A stretch of DNA of 64,000 nt from Flavobacterium zepuense (GCF_007097145.1 NZ_VJVZ01000010.1:124001-188000); one strand, 5' to 3'; shown: positions 31,181 through 39,310, numbered from the stretch's first letter. Numbers and translations: made by a program. Notes: a model not told the origin generated them from the letters alone.

Positions 31181-31203
31181 AAAAAAAGCCCAAATCTGGG
31201 CTT
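31181..31203 (-). terminator. Intrinsic terminator of the LpoB operon
   Basis: On the minus strand AAGCCCA-GATT-TGGGCTT is followed by a seven-base T run (+ strand A7 at 31181-31187). It lies six bases after the stop of the last operon gene. Confidence 0.88.
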
Positions 31204-31208
31204 ATGTA

Positions 31209-31583
31209 TTAGTCGCATTCTACAAACGATTCAGGGTAAGGCGAAAGGCTTACCTTATCTACCACCAGGTATATGTTTTCGTCTTCTGTAAACACCTCAA
31301 CATCGTTGCTTAACTCTTTCGGATTGAGCACTTTCCTGTGCGTAGTTATGTTATATTGCTGTAGCTTATCGGTAATGTTGTAGTTGAAGGAAATGATCTC
31401 GGCATAGTCGCTCATAAACTGAACGTTCCATACATGCTGCTCGCCGCGCTTACCCATATCTTTAAGCCTGTAGGATATTTTACTGTAACAACTGGTTTTT
31501 TGCCAATCATCCCAGCCGTTATCAGTTTGGGCAAAAAGTTGCAGGCCGGTAAAAAGCACAAATATTACAACTATATTTTTCAT
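31209..31583 (-). CDS. Small secreted protein of the LpoB operon
   Basis: A 124-residue protein with a signal peptide (MKNIVVIFVLFTGLQLFAQ) and a beta-rich mature part of about 105 residues carrying two cysteines (C32 and the penultimate C123), which could form a disulfide. I do not recognise the family. It lies two bases after the COG3014-like gene, so it is translationally linked to it and is the last gene of the operon. A role with the envelope proteins encoded upstream is inference. Confidence 0.7.
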   Translation of the reverse strand: MKNIVVIFVLFTGLQLFAQTDNGWDDWQKTSCYSKISYRLKDMGKRGEQHVWNVQFMSDYAEIISFNYNITDKLQQYNITTHRKVLNPKELSNDVEVFTEDENIYLVVDKVSLSPYPESFVECD

Positions 31584-31585
31584 AT

Positions 31586-33730
31586 CTAATTAATTTTAAA
31601 ATCGGCATCGGTAACACCTTCATTAACTTTAAGCTGCGTAATGCGTTCTTCGGTAGTAAAATCATCGCCCACGGTTTTTATTGCAAACGGAAATTTAACT
31701 CCTTTAACATCGCGGTAATCAGTGTAATTGCTGGTTATGCTATATTGTTCGGTACCCTTTGTTGTAGTTGTTTTACTGGCCAAAAGCAGCCCTGTAGCCA
31801 CGCTGTAATAATTTATCACGGCAAGTTTAGTTACCGGCTCTGTAAAGCTTACAGCATATGCTTTTTCTTTATTAATGGTAGCAAACCCGGAAATCCTTGT
31901 CCCTGCAATTTTACTTTGCAGATTATAGCTTTGGTAGGGCTGTATAAAGCTTTTTTGCCTAAGGTATTCGTCTTGATCCAACTTTACAGGTTTTGCATTG
32001 TTGCTAACCGTTGCGCCGCCGTCAGTACCAATAATGACCACATCGGTATTCTTACCATTACTAACGGTTTTAGTATATGATGTATTGTTAGCCATTGTTT
32101 TGTTTGTAACCTCTTTTGTGGTAACCACACCCTGAGCGTTACTTCTTACGGTACTTGTAGCAAACGTACTTTTAACTAAATTTATATTTGGCATGCCGCC
32201 AATTGCTTTAAAATAATTGTTTACAATACTGCTTGCCGAAAGATATTCATCGGCAGTAGGGATCGTAGTACTTGAAACCGCCCCATTTGCAGGGAAGACC
32301 TGTGTGCGGCCAAGGTCAAAATAATTAATGATCTGTAACCCGCGCCTTGACTGGATAGTTATAGTATCAGCATCTATACCTTTAGCGCCGTATTTTTTAA
32401 TGATAAATTTATTAACACCTTCTTTAAGCGGAACGCGTACATAGCCTATGGTTGCCGGCAGCGACTGCCAGTTACGTGTGTCGGCTTTCTCTGTAGCAGC
32501 ACCGGCAAGGTCGGCGCCAAATTTTACAAGGTCGCCTAAATCGTTACTCCCATCTTTATTGTCTTTAGTTGTGCTTGCGGCTAATGCCCCCAATAAGGCA
32601 CCGGCACCTTTTTTAGTTGCAAAACGGGCCACGAGGTCTATAGTTTCGCGCAGCATCCTGTCTTTAAGGCATTGGCGGGCAATAGGATAAAAATCCTGAG
32701 CCAATTCAAAAGCCTGCTCATTGCTACCAACCACAACCGAAGCTTTGGTGTAATACGCACTGCGTTCGCGGTATTTAGGTATAGCAATTGCGTTGATGCT
32801 GCCTAAATTAAGGCTGCTGGGTATGGGGATAAGGATATCCTGAACCACATCGCCATCCATATAGCTGCCGTAAAAAATACCGCCAGCCCCCGATGCTGTT
32901 ATCACAATTTGGTCTTTAGCAGGGCCGAGGCCATTTTCCCAAAAAATAACCGCTTCGCCCGCGGGTGTAGCTGCTGTATTATCGCTTTTAGTACCAAATT
33001 TCTTTACATAATCGTTATACTCCTGTGTAAAACCAAGTTGGCGTGTAGTACGCAAAAGGTCGGTCTTTAGCTGTTGCGGTAATGGAACGCCAAAATACTC
33101 GCCGTTGCTGCGCTCATAAATTTCCTGGGCATTGCGGTAGGCTATAAATGCTCCGTTGATATCGCCGGTAGTTTCATACAGTATGCCCTGTAGTATTTGC
33201 GAAAAAGCGTCCTCCCTGTATTTGTTCTTATTGTTAGGATACTTATCGTTTAACTCCAGTAACTTAATATTAATACGCTTTGCCTCAACAAGTGCCTCGT
33301 TAACCATACCCATATGCCAATAGTTAAGCGCTTTGTAGTAGTGAATGGTAACTTTTTCAAAATCCTCGCCTTTGTAAGGCTCCGCCATAGGGTTGGTAAA
33401 CTTGGCAGCTACCGCCTGGCCAACGCTTGTTTTTATCTGATCGTCAATCATAATGTAAGCATCCTCTAAAAGGGTGTTGCTTGCCTCATAATTGCCTTTA
33501 AGATGCTCCATTTTGCCCTTTTCAAAAAGGTACAACAGCCTGTTCCTGTCTTTTAGCAGGAATTTGTTTTTATCTATATTGGTAATGGCCTGGTCAAAAT
33601 TGCCGTTTACAAGGTCGTTCTCAATCTCTGAGGTTTTAGAATTGTAGGTGCCGCAGGATTGAAGGCCTATTAATAGCAGTGCCCATGCCCCGTTAAAAAC
33701 AAGGGCAGTGGCTCTTTTGGCTGCTTTCAT
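31586..33730 (-). CDS. COG3014-like TPR lipoprotein with LolA-like C-terminal domain
   Basis: A 714-residue lipoprotein (signal ending LIGLQSCG, lipidated Cys 26). Residues about 30-230 are helical repeats (NGNFDQAITNIDKNKFL; HYYKALNYWHMGMVNEALV) typical of COG3014 proteins. A central part of about 240-480 follows, with GLGPAKDQIVITASGAGGI. The C-terminal 200 residues begin with NNYFKAIGG, the start seen in LolA/LolB-like outer-membrane lipoprotein carrier folds of Bacteroidetes. In Gammaproteobacteria COG3014 genes lie beside lpoB; the same pairing occurs here. A role in peptidoglycan synthase control or outer-membrane lipoprotein handling is plausible. The fusion of the two parts is worth noting. 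Confidence 0.8.
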   Translation of the reverse strand: MKAAKRATALVFNGAWALLLIGLQSCGTYNSKTSEIENDLVNGNFDQAITNIDKNKFLLKDRNRLLYLFEKGKMEHLKGNYEASNTLLEDAYIMIDDQIKTSVGQAVAAKFTNPMAEPYKGEDFEKVTIHYYKALNYWHMGMVNEALVEAKRINIKLLELNDKYPNNKNKYREDAFSQILQGILYETTGDINGAFIAYRNAQEIYERSNGEYFGVPLPQQLKTDLLRTTRQLGFTQEYNDYVKKFGTKSDNTAATPAGEAVIFWENGLGPAKDQIVITASGAGGIFYGSYMDGDVVQDILIPIPSSLNLGSINAIAIPKYRERSAYYTKASVVVGSNEQAFELAQDFYPIARQCLKDRMLRETIDLVARFATKKGAGALLGALAASTTKDNKDGSNDLGDLVKFGADLAGAATEKADTRNWQSLPATIGYVRVPLKEGVNKFIIKKYGAKGIDADTITIQSRRGLQIINYFDLGRTQVFPANGAVSSTTIPTADEYLSASSIVNNYFKAIGGMPNINLVKSTFATSTVRSNAQGVVTTKEVTNKTMANNTSYTKTVSNGKNTDVVIIGTDGGATVSNNAKPVKLDQDEYLRQKSFIQPYQSYNLQSKIAGTRISGFATINKEKAYAVSFTEPVTKLAVINYYSVATGLLLASKTTTTKGTEQYSITSNYTDYRDVKGVKFPFAIKTVGDDFTTEERITQLKVNEGVTDADFKIN

Positions 33731-33761
33731 ATTGTATGAAAAAAGGGAGGATTATTACTTT

Positions 33762-34355
33762 TTACTTGTCGATCATTTTTTTGATCTTCTTGTCGCCTAT
33801 CCAAACCTTATCGTTGGTTTGTATGTGTGTAAGCTCAAGGTCTATTTGGTAATAAACGCTTTTTTCTTTTTTGTTAGAATCTACAATAGAGTTAATAGTA
33901 CCCTGTAGCATATAGTCGGCACCATTTTCTAACCCGAATTTTTTCATGGTTGATTGTGATGCATTGTTTTGCTGATCGGCCCTTTCTGCCCTTATCTCTT
34001 CGCGCATGTTGCCGGCCTGAACCAGTTTCATCCTGCCGGAGTTGATAATGGCTTTCTCTATGTCTTTACTAAATGTTTCGGTAGCAATTTGCTCGTGCGA
34101 TTTGTTAGTAATAAGCCCAACGATAATAACCGGTTTTTTACCTGCATTTTCAGCAGCATAAGTGCTATACCAGCTGTGGCTCATAAGTTCGGCAGTAATT
34201 TCCTCAGCAGTAAGGCGTGAATCGGTTTCGTTCCAGCGGCCGCTTAGGTCGGTTACTGTAGTATCATCCACACGTGTAACTTTTGGTGCCGAACAGTTAG
34301 AAAGTGATATTCCAAGGGCTATTGCCAAAGCAGATTTTAAGGTACTTGTTCTCAT
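33762..34355 (-). CDS. LpoB-family penicillin-binding protein activator lipoprotein
   Basis: A 197-residue lipoprotein (MRTSTLKSALAIALGISLSNC, Cys 21). The mature protein matches the LpoB/PF13036 fold: DLSGRWNETDSRLTAEEI, then KKPVIIVGLITNKSHEQI, the helix DIEKAIINSGRMKLV, and GADYMLQGTINSIVDSN with YYQIDLELTHIQT-KVW. In E. coli, LpoB reaches from the outer membrane to activate the synthase PBP1b; whether the Bacteroidetes homologue does so is unknown. It is the first gene of a three-gene operon with the COG3014-like lipoprotein, and a promoter -7 box lies 28 bases upstream. Confidence 0.87.
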   Translation of the reverse strand: MRTSTLKSALAIALGISLSNCSAPKVTRVDDTTVTDLSGRWNETDSRLTAEEITAELMSHSWYSTYAAENAGKKPVIIVGLITNKSHEQIATETFSKDIEKAIINSGRMKLVQAGNMREEIRAERADQQNNASQSTMKKFGLENGADYMLQGTINSIVDSNKKEKSVYYQIDLELTHIQTNDKVWIGDKKIKKMIDK

Positions 34356-34383
34356 TGTTTTATTTGGTTATTTTATTAGTATT

Positions 34384-34391
34384 CAAAAGTA
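34384..34391 (-). promoter_or_regulatory. -7 box of the LpoB operon
   Basis: The minus strand reads TACTTTTG, matching TAnnTTTG, 28 bases before the ATG at 34355. Confidence 0.5.
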
Positions 34392-34463
34392 ATTAAAAAT
34401 AATTTGTGTTATTGATTTTCGTAATCACAAAGAGCGTGCCAATAAGAAATTTCCTGTTTAAAT

Positions 34464-34494
34464 AAAAATCCCGAAGCAAATGTTACTTCGGGAT
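34464..34494 (-). terminator. Intrinsic terminator of the FKBP-like lipoprotein gene
   Basis: On the minus strand ATCCCGAAG and CTTCGGGAT enclose a nine-base loop and are followed by TTTTATTT. Confidence 0.85.
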
Positions 34495-34521
34495 TCCTAT
34501 AAAATCATTTAGAGCTATATC

Positions 34522-35433
34522 TTAATGGCAGCTGGCATCAAGGTGCCTTTGCGATCCGCCTTCAGTACAGGTTGGTATCGACCCAAATTCGTAATACTGA
34601 ACCGGGTTTGTATTAGGTATCGTTATTTCTGTTTTGGTAAGATAACCATCGCCATCATCATCGTTATCAAGGTAGTTAGGTATGGTATCTCCATCAGTAT
34701 CTATACCTACAAGATCGCCATTGCTATCCATCTCATACCTGTTTAGCAGGCCATCATTGTCGCTGTCAACGTATTGTACAGCATATAGTTTAAAGCTAAA
34801 CACAAGGCTACCGTAAGACGGTATAAGGGCAGAAGTTGGCGCATTGTAATAGCCTAATCCTGATGGAAGAAACATTAAACCAGCACCATAGTTTTCATAA
34901 CTTGCAGGGTCAGGGCTACTTGGTACATCTACATATGTACCTGCTTTAAATAGTGGGATTATATTTTGCCATCCTTCTATAGTAGTAGCTAAAGAAAATG
35001 ATGTTTGCGGAAACGGCTGATAATCAAACTGAACATCACTCAGGGTGTTGCCTCTATAAGATATCAAAACATTATCACCGCGCGTTGGCGCATCGCCCAC
35101 ACCCTGGTTTAGCATAATATAATAAACTGTATAGTCAGGTAAATTTTCGGTATTAGTACTCTTTACAATTTTACTTTGAAGTGGGTATTCGGTTTGGTCC
35201 CAGATAGAAGTTTGTGTACCGGGATTATCTATAGAATCGAGTATCACATTAAAATCTTCATCAACACTTACAATGTAGTGGTTTTTAAGGTATTTTTCTA
35301 TACTATCTTTTTCAGATGCATACTGCACAGCATAATCACGCGGTGGCGCAACAGTGTCTCCATCGTCTTTTTTGCACGATGCAGCAAATGTTATAAGTGC
35401 AAAAAGCCCAAAAGCCACGAAATATCTCTTCAT
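34522..35433 (-). CDS. FKBP-like lipoprotein with calcium-binding Asp-rich segment
   Basis: A 303-residue lipoprotein (MKRYFVAFGLFALITFAASC, Cys 20). Residues about 85-220 form an FKBP-type peptidyl-prolyl isomerase-like domain: TRGDNVLISYRGN, then GWQNIIPLFKAGTYVDV, FLPSGLGYYN and SYGSLVFSFKLYAV, as in the GldI-type isomerases. It is followed by two or three Asp-rich loops (DSDNDGLLNRYEMDSNGD and DTDGDTIPNYLDNDDDGDGY, each 20 residues or fewer) resembling thrombospondin type 3/EF-hand calcium sites. A short Cys-containing C-terminus follows. It probably assists folding of secreted proteins in the periplasm or at the surface. The last segment is unusual for FKBPs. Confidence 0.85.
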   Translation of the reverse strand: MKRYFVAFGLFALITFAASCKKDDGDTVAPPRDYAVQYASEKDSIEKYLKNHYIVSVDEDFNVILDSIDNPGTQTSIWDQTEYPLQSKIVKSTNTENLPDYTVYYIMLNQGVGDAPTRGDNVLISYRGNTLSDVQFDYQPFPQTSFSLATTIEGWQNIIPLFKAGTYVDVPSSPDPASYENYGAGLMFLPSGLGYYNAPTSALIPSYGSLVFSFKLYAVQYVDSDNDGLLNRYEMDSNGDLVGIDTDGDTIPNYLDNDDDGDGYLTKTEITIPNTNPVQYYEFGSIPTCTEGGSQRHLDASCH

Positions 35434-35473
35434 TTTAATTTTTTTTAATGGGGTGCAAGATACAATTTTACTT

Positions 35474-35481
35474 TATTTTTG
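35474..35481 (+). promoter_or_regulatory. -7 box of the S4-domain gene
   Basis: TATTTTTG, an exact TAnnTTTG match, lies 33 bases before the ATG at 35515. Confidence 0.5.
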
Positions 35482-35514
35482 TACTGCTTATAACAGCGAT
35501 TTTTAACTATTAGT

Positions 35515-35913
35515 ATGAGAATTGACAAATATTTGTGGTGTACACGCTACTACAAAACCCGTAGTATTGCCACACAGGCGTGCCAAAAAGGGCACATTAC
35601 AGTAAATGGGCAGCAGGCTAAGCCATCGCGTGAGGTTTACCCTACCGATAAGATAACCGTGCGCCGCGACCAGATTAAATACCTGTTAACTGTGCTGGAT
35701 GTACCCCAAAGCCGTGTAGGCCCTAAACTGGTAGATATTTACCGTAAGGACGAAACCCCGCCTGAATCTTTTGAACACCTGGAACTACTGCGCCTTAGCA
35801 AGGAACATTACCGCGCCCAAGGTACCGGAAGGCCCACTAAAAAAGACCGCCGCGACCTGGACGAATATGGAGATGATATTAATGACGATGATGATGTTGC
35901 CGATACGGAATAG
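35515..35913 (+). CDS. S4-domain RNA-binding protein (Hsp15-like)
   Basis: A 132-residue protein whose first 60 residues are an S4 RNA-binding domain (MRIDKYLWCTRYYKTRS, then CQKGHITVNGQQAKPSREV). The C-terminal part is charged and ends in an acidic tail (DEYGDDINDDDDVADTE). Hsp15 binds free 50S subunits that carry stalled peptidyl-tRNA, so a ribosome-rescue role is likely by family. The next gene, a phosphoribosyltransferase, follows after 47 bases, with a possible weak -7 box (TATCTTTA) near 35938 in the gap. Confidence 0.87.
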   Translation: MRIDKYLWCTRYYKTRSIATQACQKGHITVNGQQAKPSREVYPTDKITVRRDQIKYLLTVLDVPQSRVGPKLVDIYRKDETPPESFEHLELLRLSKEHYRAQGTGRPTKKDRRDLDEYGDDINDDDDVADTE

Positions 35914-35960
35914 CACTATAGTGTAAATACCTATTTTTTTATCTTTACAAAAACTACACA

Positions 35961-36455
35961 ATGAAAAACATAATCCTTACCAAACAGGAAATAGAATATA
36001 AAACGCGACGTATTGCTTACCAGATATACGAAACTTTTCCGGATGAAACCGAGGTGGTACTTGCAGGTATTGCCAGCAACGGCTACCTGTTTACTAAAAT
36101 GATAGCAGCAGAACTGGAAAAAATATCCGATCTTACTATTACCCTTTGCGAGGTAACTATAGATAAAGAGCAGCCGTTGGAACCGGTACAAACATCGCTC
36201 CCTGCTACAGAATATACCAATAAGGCCTTAGTTTTGGTAGATGATGTATTAAACAGTGGCACTACGCTTATTTATGGTGTTAAGCATTTTCTCGAAGTTC
36301 CGCTTAAAAAGTTTAAAACGGCAGTACTGGTAGACCGTAACCACAAACAATACCCCGTTAAAGCCGATTTTAAAGGCCTCTCGCTCTCTACATCTATGTT
36401 AGAGCACATAGAGGTGGTTTTAGAAGGGAACGAGCCTTACGCCTGCCTTAATTAA
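35961..36455 (+). CDS. PyrR-like phosphoribosyltransferase domain protein
   Basis: A 164-residue type I phosphoribosyltransferase. The PRPP-binding motif is LVLVDDVLNSGTTLIYG near residue 92. The N-terminal IRRIAYQIYE-like helix and VLAGIASNGYLFTKMI block resemble PyrR (bifunctional pyr regulator/uracil phosphoribosyltransferase). The C-terminal KTAVLVDRNHKQYPVKADF is also PyrR-like. Whether it keeps RNA-binding regulation is unknown; no pyr gene is nearby. Its stop overlaps that of the convergent aroK gene by four bases. Confidence 0.85.
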   Translation: MKNIILTKQEIEYKTRRIAYQIYETFPDETEVVLAGIASNGYLFTKMIAAELEKISDLTITLCEVTIDKEQPLEPVQTSLPATEYTNKALVLVDDVLNSGTTLIYGVKHFLEVPLKKFKTAVLVDRNHKQYPVKADFKGLSLSTSMLEHIEVVLEGNEPYACLN

Positions 36456-36967
36456 AACAGGCTCATAATTTGGTTTACTACGTCTGTGGGTGTTTTGCCA
36501 TCGGTTACTACAATGTGCTTTGCTTTGTGGTAGTAATAGCTGCGCTCAAAAAGATGGATGGCCACAAATTCGTGTAAGGCATCACCATGCAGGTTTGCAA
36601 CAAGCGGCCTGCGGTTTTCCTGAGCCGTAATGCGCTTTATAATCTCGTCTATGCTTGTTTTAAGGTAAACTGATATAACATCATCCCTTTGCAGCACTTC
36701 GTGGTTGTTGGCATAAGATGGCGTACCACCACCAAGGGCCAGTATAAAGCTCTCCTCTACTCCTGCCAGGCCGTGAAGCATTTTATGTTCCAGCTTGCGG
36801 AATTTAATTTCACCCTCATCGGCAAATATCTGTGCAACGCTTTTACCCTCTTCTTTTTCTATAATTTCATCAAGATCTATGTAAGGCAGCTCGGTTGCCT
36901 GCGATAGTAATTTGGCAATTGTGGTTTTGCCAGAGGCCATATAGCCGCATAATATAACTTTTGTCAT
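36452..36967 (-). CDS. aroK: Shikimate kinase
   Basis: A 171-residue P-loop kinase that phosphorylates the 3-OH of shikimate in the chorismate pathway. Walker A is GYMASGKTTIAK at residues 8-19. Shikimate-binding residues appear in DLDEIIEKEEGKSV (D32 and D34 region), FRKLEHKML and LALGGGTPSY; the lid arginine lies in ENRRPLV. Length and motif order are those of bacterial AroK. It converges with the phosphoribosyltransferase gene and is followed by no separate terminator. Confidence 0.94.
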   Translation of the reverse strand: MTKVILCGYMASGKTTIAKLLSQATELPYIDLDEIIEKEEGKSVAQIFADEGEIKFRKLEHKMLHGLAGVEESFILALGGGTPSYANNHEVLQRDDVISVYLKTSIDEIIKRITAQENRRPLVANLHGDALHEFVAIHLFERSYYYHKAKHIVVTDGKTPTDVVNQIMSLF

Positions 36968-37133
36968 TACCGGATAGTATATATTTTGATATAAAGTAAT
37001 GCATTTTGCCGCAAACAGGCGTAATAAAAGGCTTATTAAAAATTTAGCAACAATTATTTAATGCAATAATACCCTATAAATAAAGGCATTGAATAATTAA
37101 TTAAAAAAAAAGTCAAATTTATAGCAAAATCGC

Positions 37134-37165
37134 TTTGAATAATTAATAATACATACGTATATTTG
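37134..37165 (+). promoter_or_regulatory. Promoter of the tRNA-Lys pair
   Basis: TTTG at 37134-37137, a 20-base spacer and TATATTTG at 37158-37165 form a near-ideal Bacteroidetes promoter. Transcription would begin about 20 bases before the first tRNA. Confidence 0.8.
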
Positions 37166-37192
37166 CACCCGCATTGAGGGAATGATATTAAT

Positions 37193-37265
37193 GACTCGAT
37201 AGCTCAGCCGGTAGAGCACATCACTTTTAATGATGGGGTCCTGGGTTCGAATCCCAGTCGGGTCA
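37193..37265 (+). tRNA. tRNA-Lys (anticodon TTT), first copy
   Basis: 73 bases folding into a full cloverleaf. The acceptor arm GACTCGA pairs with TCGGGTC plus discriminator A, with one G-T pair. The anticodon stem is CATCA/TGATG and the loop CTTTTAA gives anticodon TTT. The T arm is CTGGGTTCGAATCCCAG. CCA is not encoded and must be added by the CCA enzyme. Confidence 0.97.
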
Positions 37266-37296
37266 CAAAAATACATAATCATTCCCTTAACGCTAC

Positions 37297-37369
37297 GACT
37301 CGATAGCTCAGCCGGTAGAGCACATCACTTTTAATGATGGGGTCCTGGGTTCGAATCCCAGTCGGGTCA
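37297..37369 (+). tRNA. tRNA-Lys (anticodon TTT), second copy
   Basis: Identical in all 73 bases to the copy 31 bases upstream and transcribed with it. A hairpin terminator follows at once. Confidence 0.97.
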
Positions 37370-37370
37370 C

Positions 37371-37401
37371 AAAAAGTTAAGCAAACCGCTTAACTTTTTT
37401 T
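37371..37401 (+). terminator. Intrinsic terminator between the tRNA-Lys pair and tRNA-Leu
   Basis: The perfect arms AAAAAGTTAAGC (37371-37382) and GCTTAACTTTTT (37388-37399) with loop AAACC are followed by a T run. tRNA-Leu must therefore have its own start or depend on read-through. Confidence 0.85.
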
Positions 37402-37428
37402 GTTTAGTGCAATTTTTTATTGCAACAG

Positions 37429-37510
37429 GGCTACGTGGAGAAACTGGTAGACTTGCCATCTTGAGGGGGTGGTGCCGCAAGGCGTATGGGTTCGAATCCC
37501 ATCGTAGTCA
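37429..37510 (+). tRNA. tRNA-Leu (anticodon GAG)
   Basis: 82 bases with the long variable arm of class II tRNAs (GTGCCGCAAGGCGT region). The acceptor GGCTACG pairs with CGTAGTC (one G-T) and the discriminator is A. The anticodon stem is CCATC/GGTGG and the loop TTGAGGG gives GAG, reading CUC/CUU codons. CCA is not encoded. Confidence 0.95.
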
Positions 37511-37556
37511 CTTTTAGCTGTTTTCGTAACAGCGAACTTATTTTCAAAAGCTTATA

Positions 37557-37594
37557 AAAGCCTGCAAAACCAAGGGATTGCAGGCTTTTTTTTT
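37557..37594 (+). terminator. Intrinsic terminator after tRNA-Leu
   Basis: The arms AAAGCCTGCAA (37557-37567) and TTGCAGGCTTT (37578-37588) are followed by a T run to 37594. Confidence 0.9.
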
Positions 37595-37904
37595 AGTTTT
37601 AGACGTGTTTCAATTTTTTTAATACACGTAATTACGGTGTATTTCCATGGCACCGCTAATTTTTCGGAAAAAAAAATTAATACCCTACTAACAACAGACT
37701 GCCCAGAATATCAGTATACACATCAAAAAACCGCTTTTTTGAGGCCATGCAAAGATTTTTCTGATTCAGACAGATGAAACCTATACTAAATAAGTCAAAG
37801 AATTCCAAACTGAAGTAAATTCAGACTTCAAGAGAACTCTGATTTCCCCTGACAATTAAAAAGCTTTTACTTTTAGTTGTACATTTAAAGAATGAAATAT
37901 AGGT
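37595..37904. other. Gene-free gap with a near-perfect palindrome
   Basis: 310 bases without a credible ORF. The only structured part is AATACAC at 37621-37627 and GTGTATT at 37637-37643 around GTAATTACG, a near-perfect 23-base palindrome with one extra G. The rest is AT-rich. The promoter of the DUF1345 gene must lie near its end, but no exact -7 box is seen. Confidence 0.6.
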
Positions 37905-38588
37905 ATGAGTAAAAAGTATGCGTTAAGCCGTTGGGTAGCCAAAACCAGTGGCTATCAAAAACTATTAGTGTCATTAATTTTGGCTTTATGTGCATTGGGG
38001 GCAATATGGCCGTTGCAGGTAAACAATGTTACCCGTATAATTTTTTTGTGGGATGTTTTTGCCATTAGCATGATAAGCATGATGTGGTTACTATTTTTTA
38101 CAACAACAGCAAAGGAGCAGCAGGAAATTGTAAAAAAACAGGATGATGCCATACCTGTAATATTTGGCATTGTTGTAACGGCAGTTTGCGTAAGCTTTGT
38201 GGGCAGCCTGCTCCTAGTGTTTAGTAGTGATGAATCGACGCTAAATAAAGAGTTAAGCACTATTGTAACACTTGTAGCCATTACATCTTCGTGGATATTA
38301 CTGCACACCATATTTACTATACGTTACGCACACCTGTATCATGATGCAAGCATTATAAAAACTGCGAATGGCGATGGTGGCCTTGACTTTCCTAATGCAG
38401 AAGTACCCGATTATATAGACTTTGCTTACTTTTCTTTTGTGATAGGAATGACGTTTCAGGTATCAGATGTTACCATTTCATCTAAAACAATACGCAGGTA
38501 TGTTTTACTACACAGCCTGATATCCTTTATTTTTAATACCATAATTGTAGCACTAACAGTTAACATTATTGCGGGATTGAGCCGATAG
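37905..38588 (+). CDS. DUF1345 family membrane protein
   Basis: A 227-residue protein with five hydrophobic segments (about residues 19-36, 45-66, 84-106, 118-140 and 198-222). DUF1345 hallmarks are WDVFAISM near 49, HTIFTIRYAHLYH near 140 and DYIDFAYFSFVIGMTFQVSD near 170, the last including the invariant ion-channel-like FAYFS segment. DUF1345 proteins have no proven function. It stands alone. Confidence 0.87.
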   Translation: MSKKYALSRWVAKTSGYQKLLVSLILALCALGAIWPLQVNNVTRIIFLWDVFAISMISMMWLLFFTTTAKEQQEIVKKQDDAIPVIFGIVVTAVCVSFVGSLLLVFSSDESTLNKELSTIVTLVAITSSWILLHTIFTIRYAHLYHDASIIKTANGDGGLDFPNAEVPDYIDFAYFSFVIGMTFQVSDVTISSKTIRRYVLLHSLISFIFNTIIVALTVNIIAGLSR

Positions 38589-38750
38589 TTAATTCCCAAA
38601 AGGTCAAAACACTACAAGACAGTTAATTATAAAAAGTTTCACTCCGTATTTACTTTTTTTTATGATAAGTGAGAATAACTTTGGGTAATTATGTGTAACA
38701 AGTCATTGTCACATTAAAACCTAATTGTATAAATCTAAATTCACACTAAA

Positions 38751-39173
38751 ATGAAAAAGTTACTCTTAGTATTACTGCTCGTTGCGAGCCAGCCCCAAGC
38801 ATGGGCACAAAAGCCAAAAATTGTTGCATCGGACAAAAGCGGATGGCACAAAATAGGCGAAACTACGGTTGATTACAAAACCGAGACCGATGAAATTCTT
38901 GTTATTGGCGCAAACCGCTTTAAATCGTTACAGGTTAAAGTAACAACTGCTACCGTAAACCTTGAATCGATAAATATTTCTTTTGATAAGGGAGAAAACC
39001 AAAGCGTTGCCATTGGGAAGGAAATTAAAGCACCCGGAGAGAGCCGCATCATAGATTTAACCGGAACAGGTGAGCGCAATGTAAAAAAGGTTGTATTTAA
39101 GTATAAAACACTTTCAACAGCCGGCGACAGCAACAAAAAGGCACGTGTTGAGCTTTGGGGGCTAAAAACTTAA
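38751..39173 (+). CDS. Small secreted protein, DUF2541-like
   Basis: A 140-residue protein with a signal peptide (MKKLLLVLLLVASQPQAWAQ) and a beta-sandwich-like mature domain of 120 residues: WHKIGETTVDYKTETDEILV, FKSLQVKVTTATV, SRIIDLTG and a C-terminal ARVELWGLK. The W-x-x-I-G-x-x-x-V-D start and the I-V-I-G-A-x-x-F-K-x-L strand resemble DUF2541 proteins. Location should be periplasmic; the function is unknown. It is closed by a bidirectional hairpin. Confidence 0.7.
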   Translation: MKKLLLVLLLVASQPQAWAQKPKIVASDKSGWHKIGETTVDYKTETDEILVIGANRFKSLQVKVTTATVNLESINISFDKGENQSVAIGKEIKAPGESRIIDLTGTGERNVKKVVFKYKTLSTAGDSNKKARVELWGLKT

Positions 39174-39256
39174 TATACCTTAAACGCATGCTTTTTGTAG
39201 CATTGTTAGAACTGTAAACACTCATTATTATTTGTTGTAATAGCAAAAGAGCTTAC

Positions 39257-39310
39257 AAAATAAAAGCGGGTAAACGTATGGATATCTAACGTTTAACCCG
39301 CTTTTATTTT
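39257..39310. terminator. Large bidirectional terminator hairpin
   Basis: AAAATAAAAGCGGGT (39257-39271) plus AAACGT pairs with ACGTTT plus ACCCGCTTTTATTTT (to 39310), with one bulged A and an 11-base loop. T-rich sequence follows on both strands. It lies between the small secreted protein and the convergent regulator gene, 122 bases from the latter's stop. Confidence 0.8.

Noticed and set aside
37097..37282. 61-residue ORF on the minus strand over the first tRNA-Lys
   Set aside because: It is the antisense reading of the tRNA gene (the familiar GIRTQD-type shadow), not a protein.
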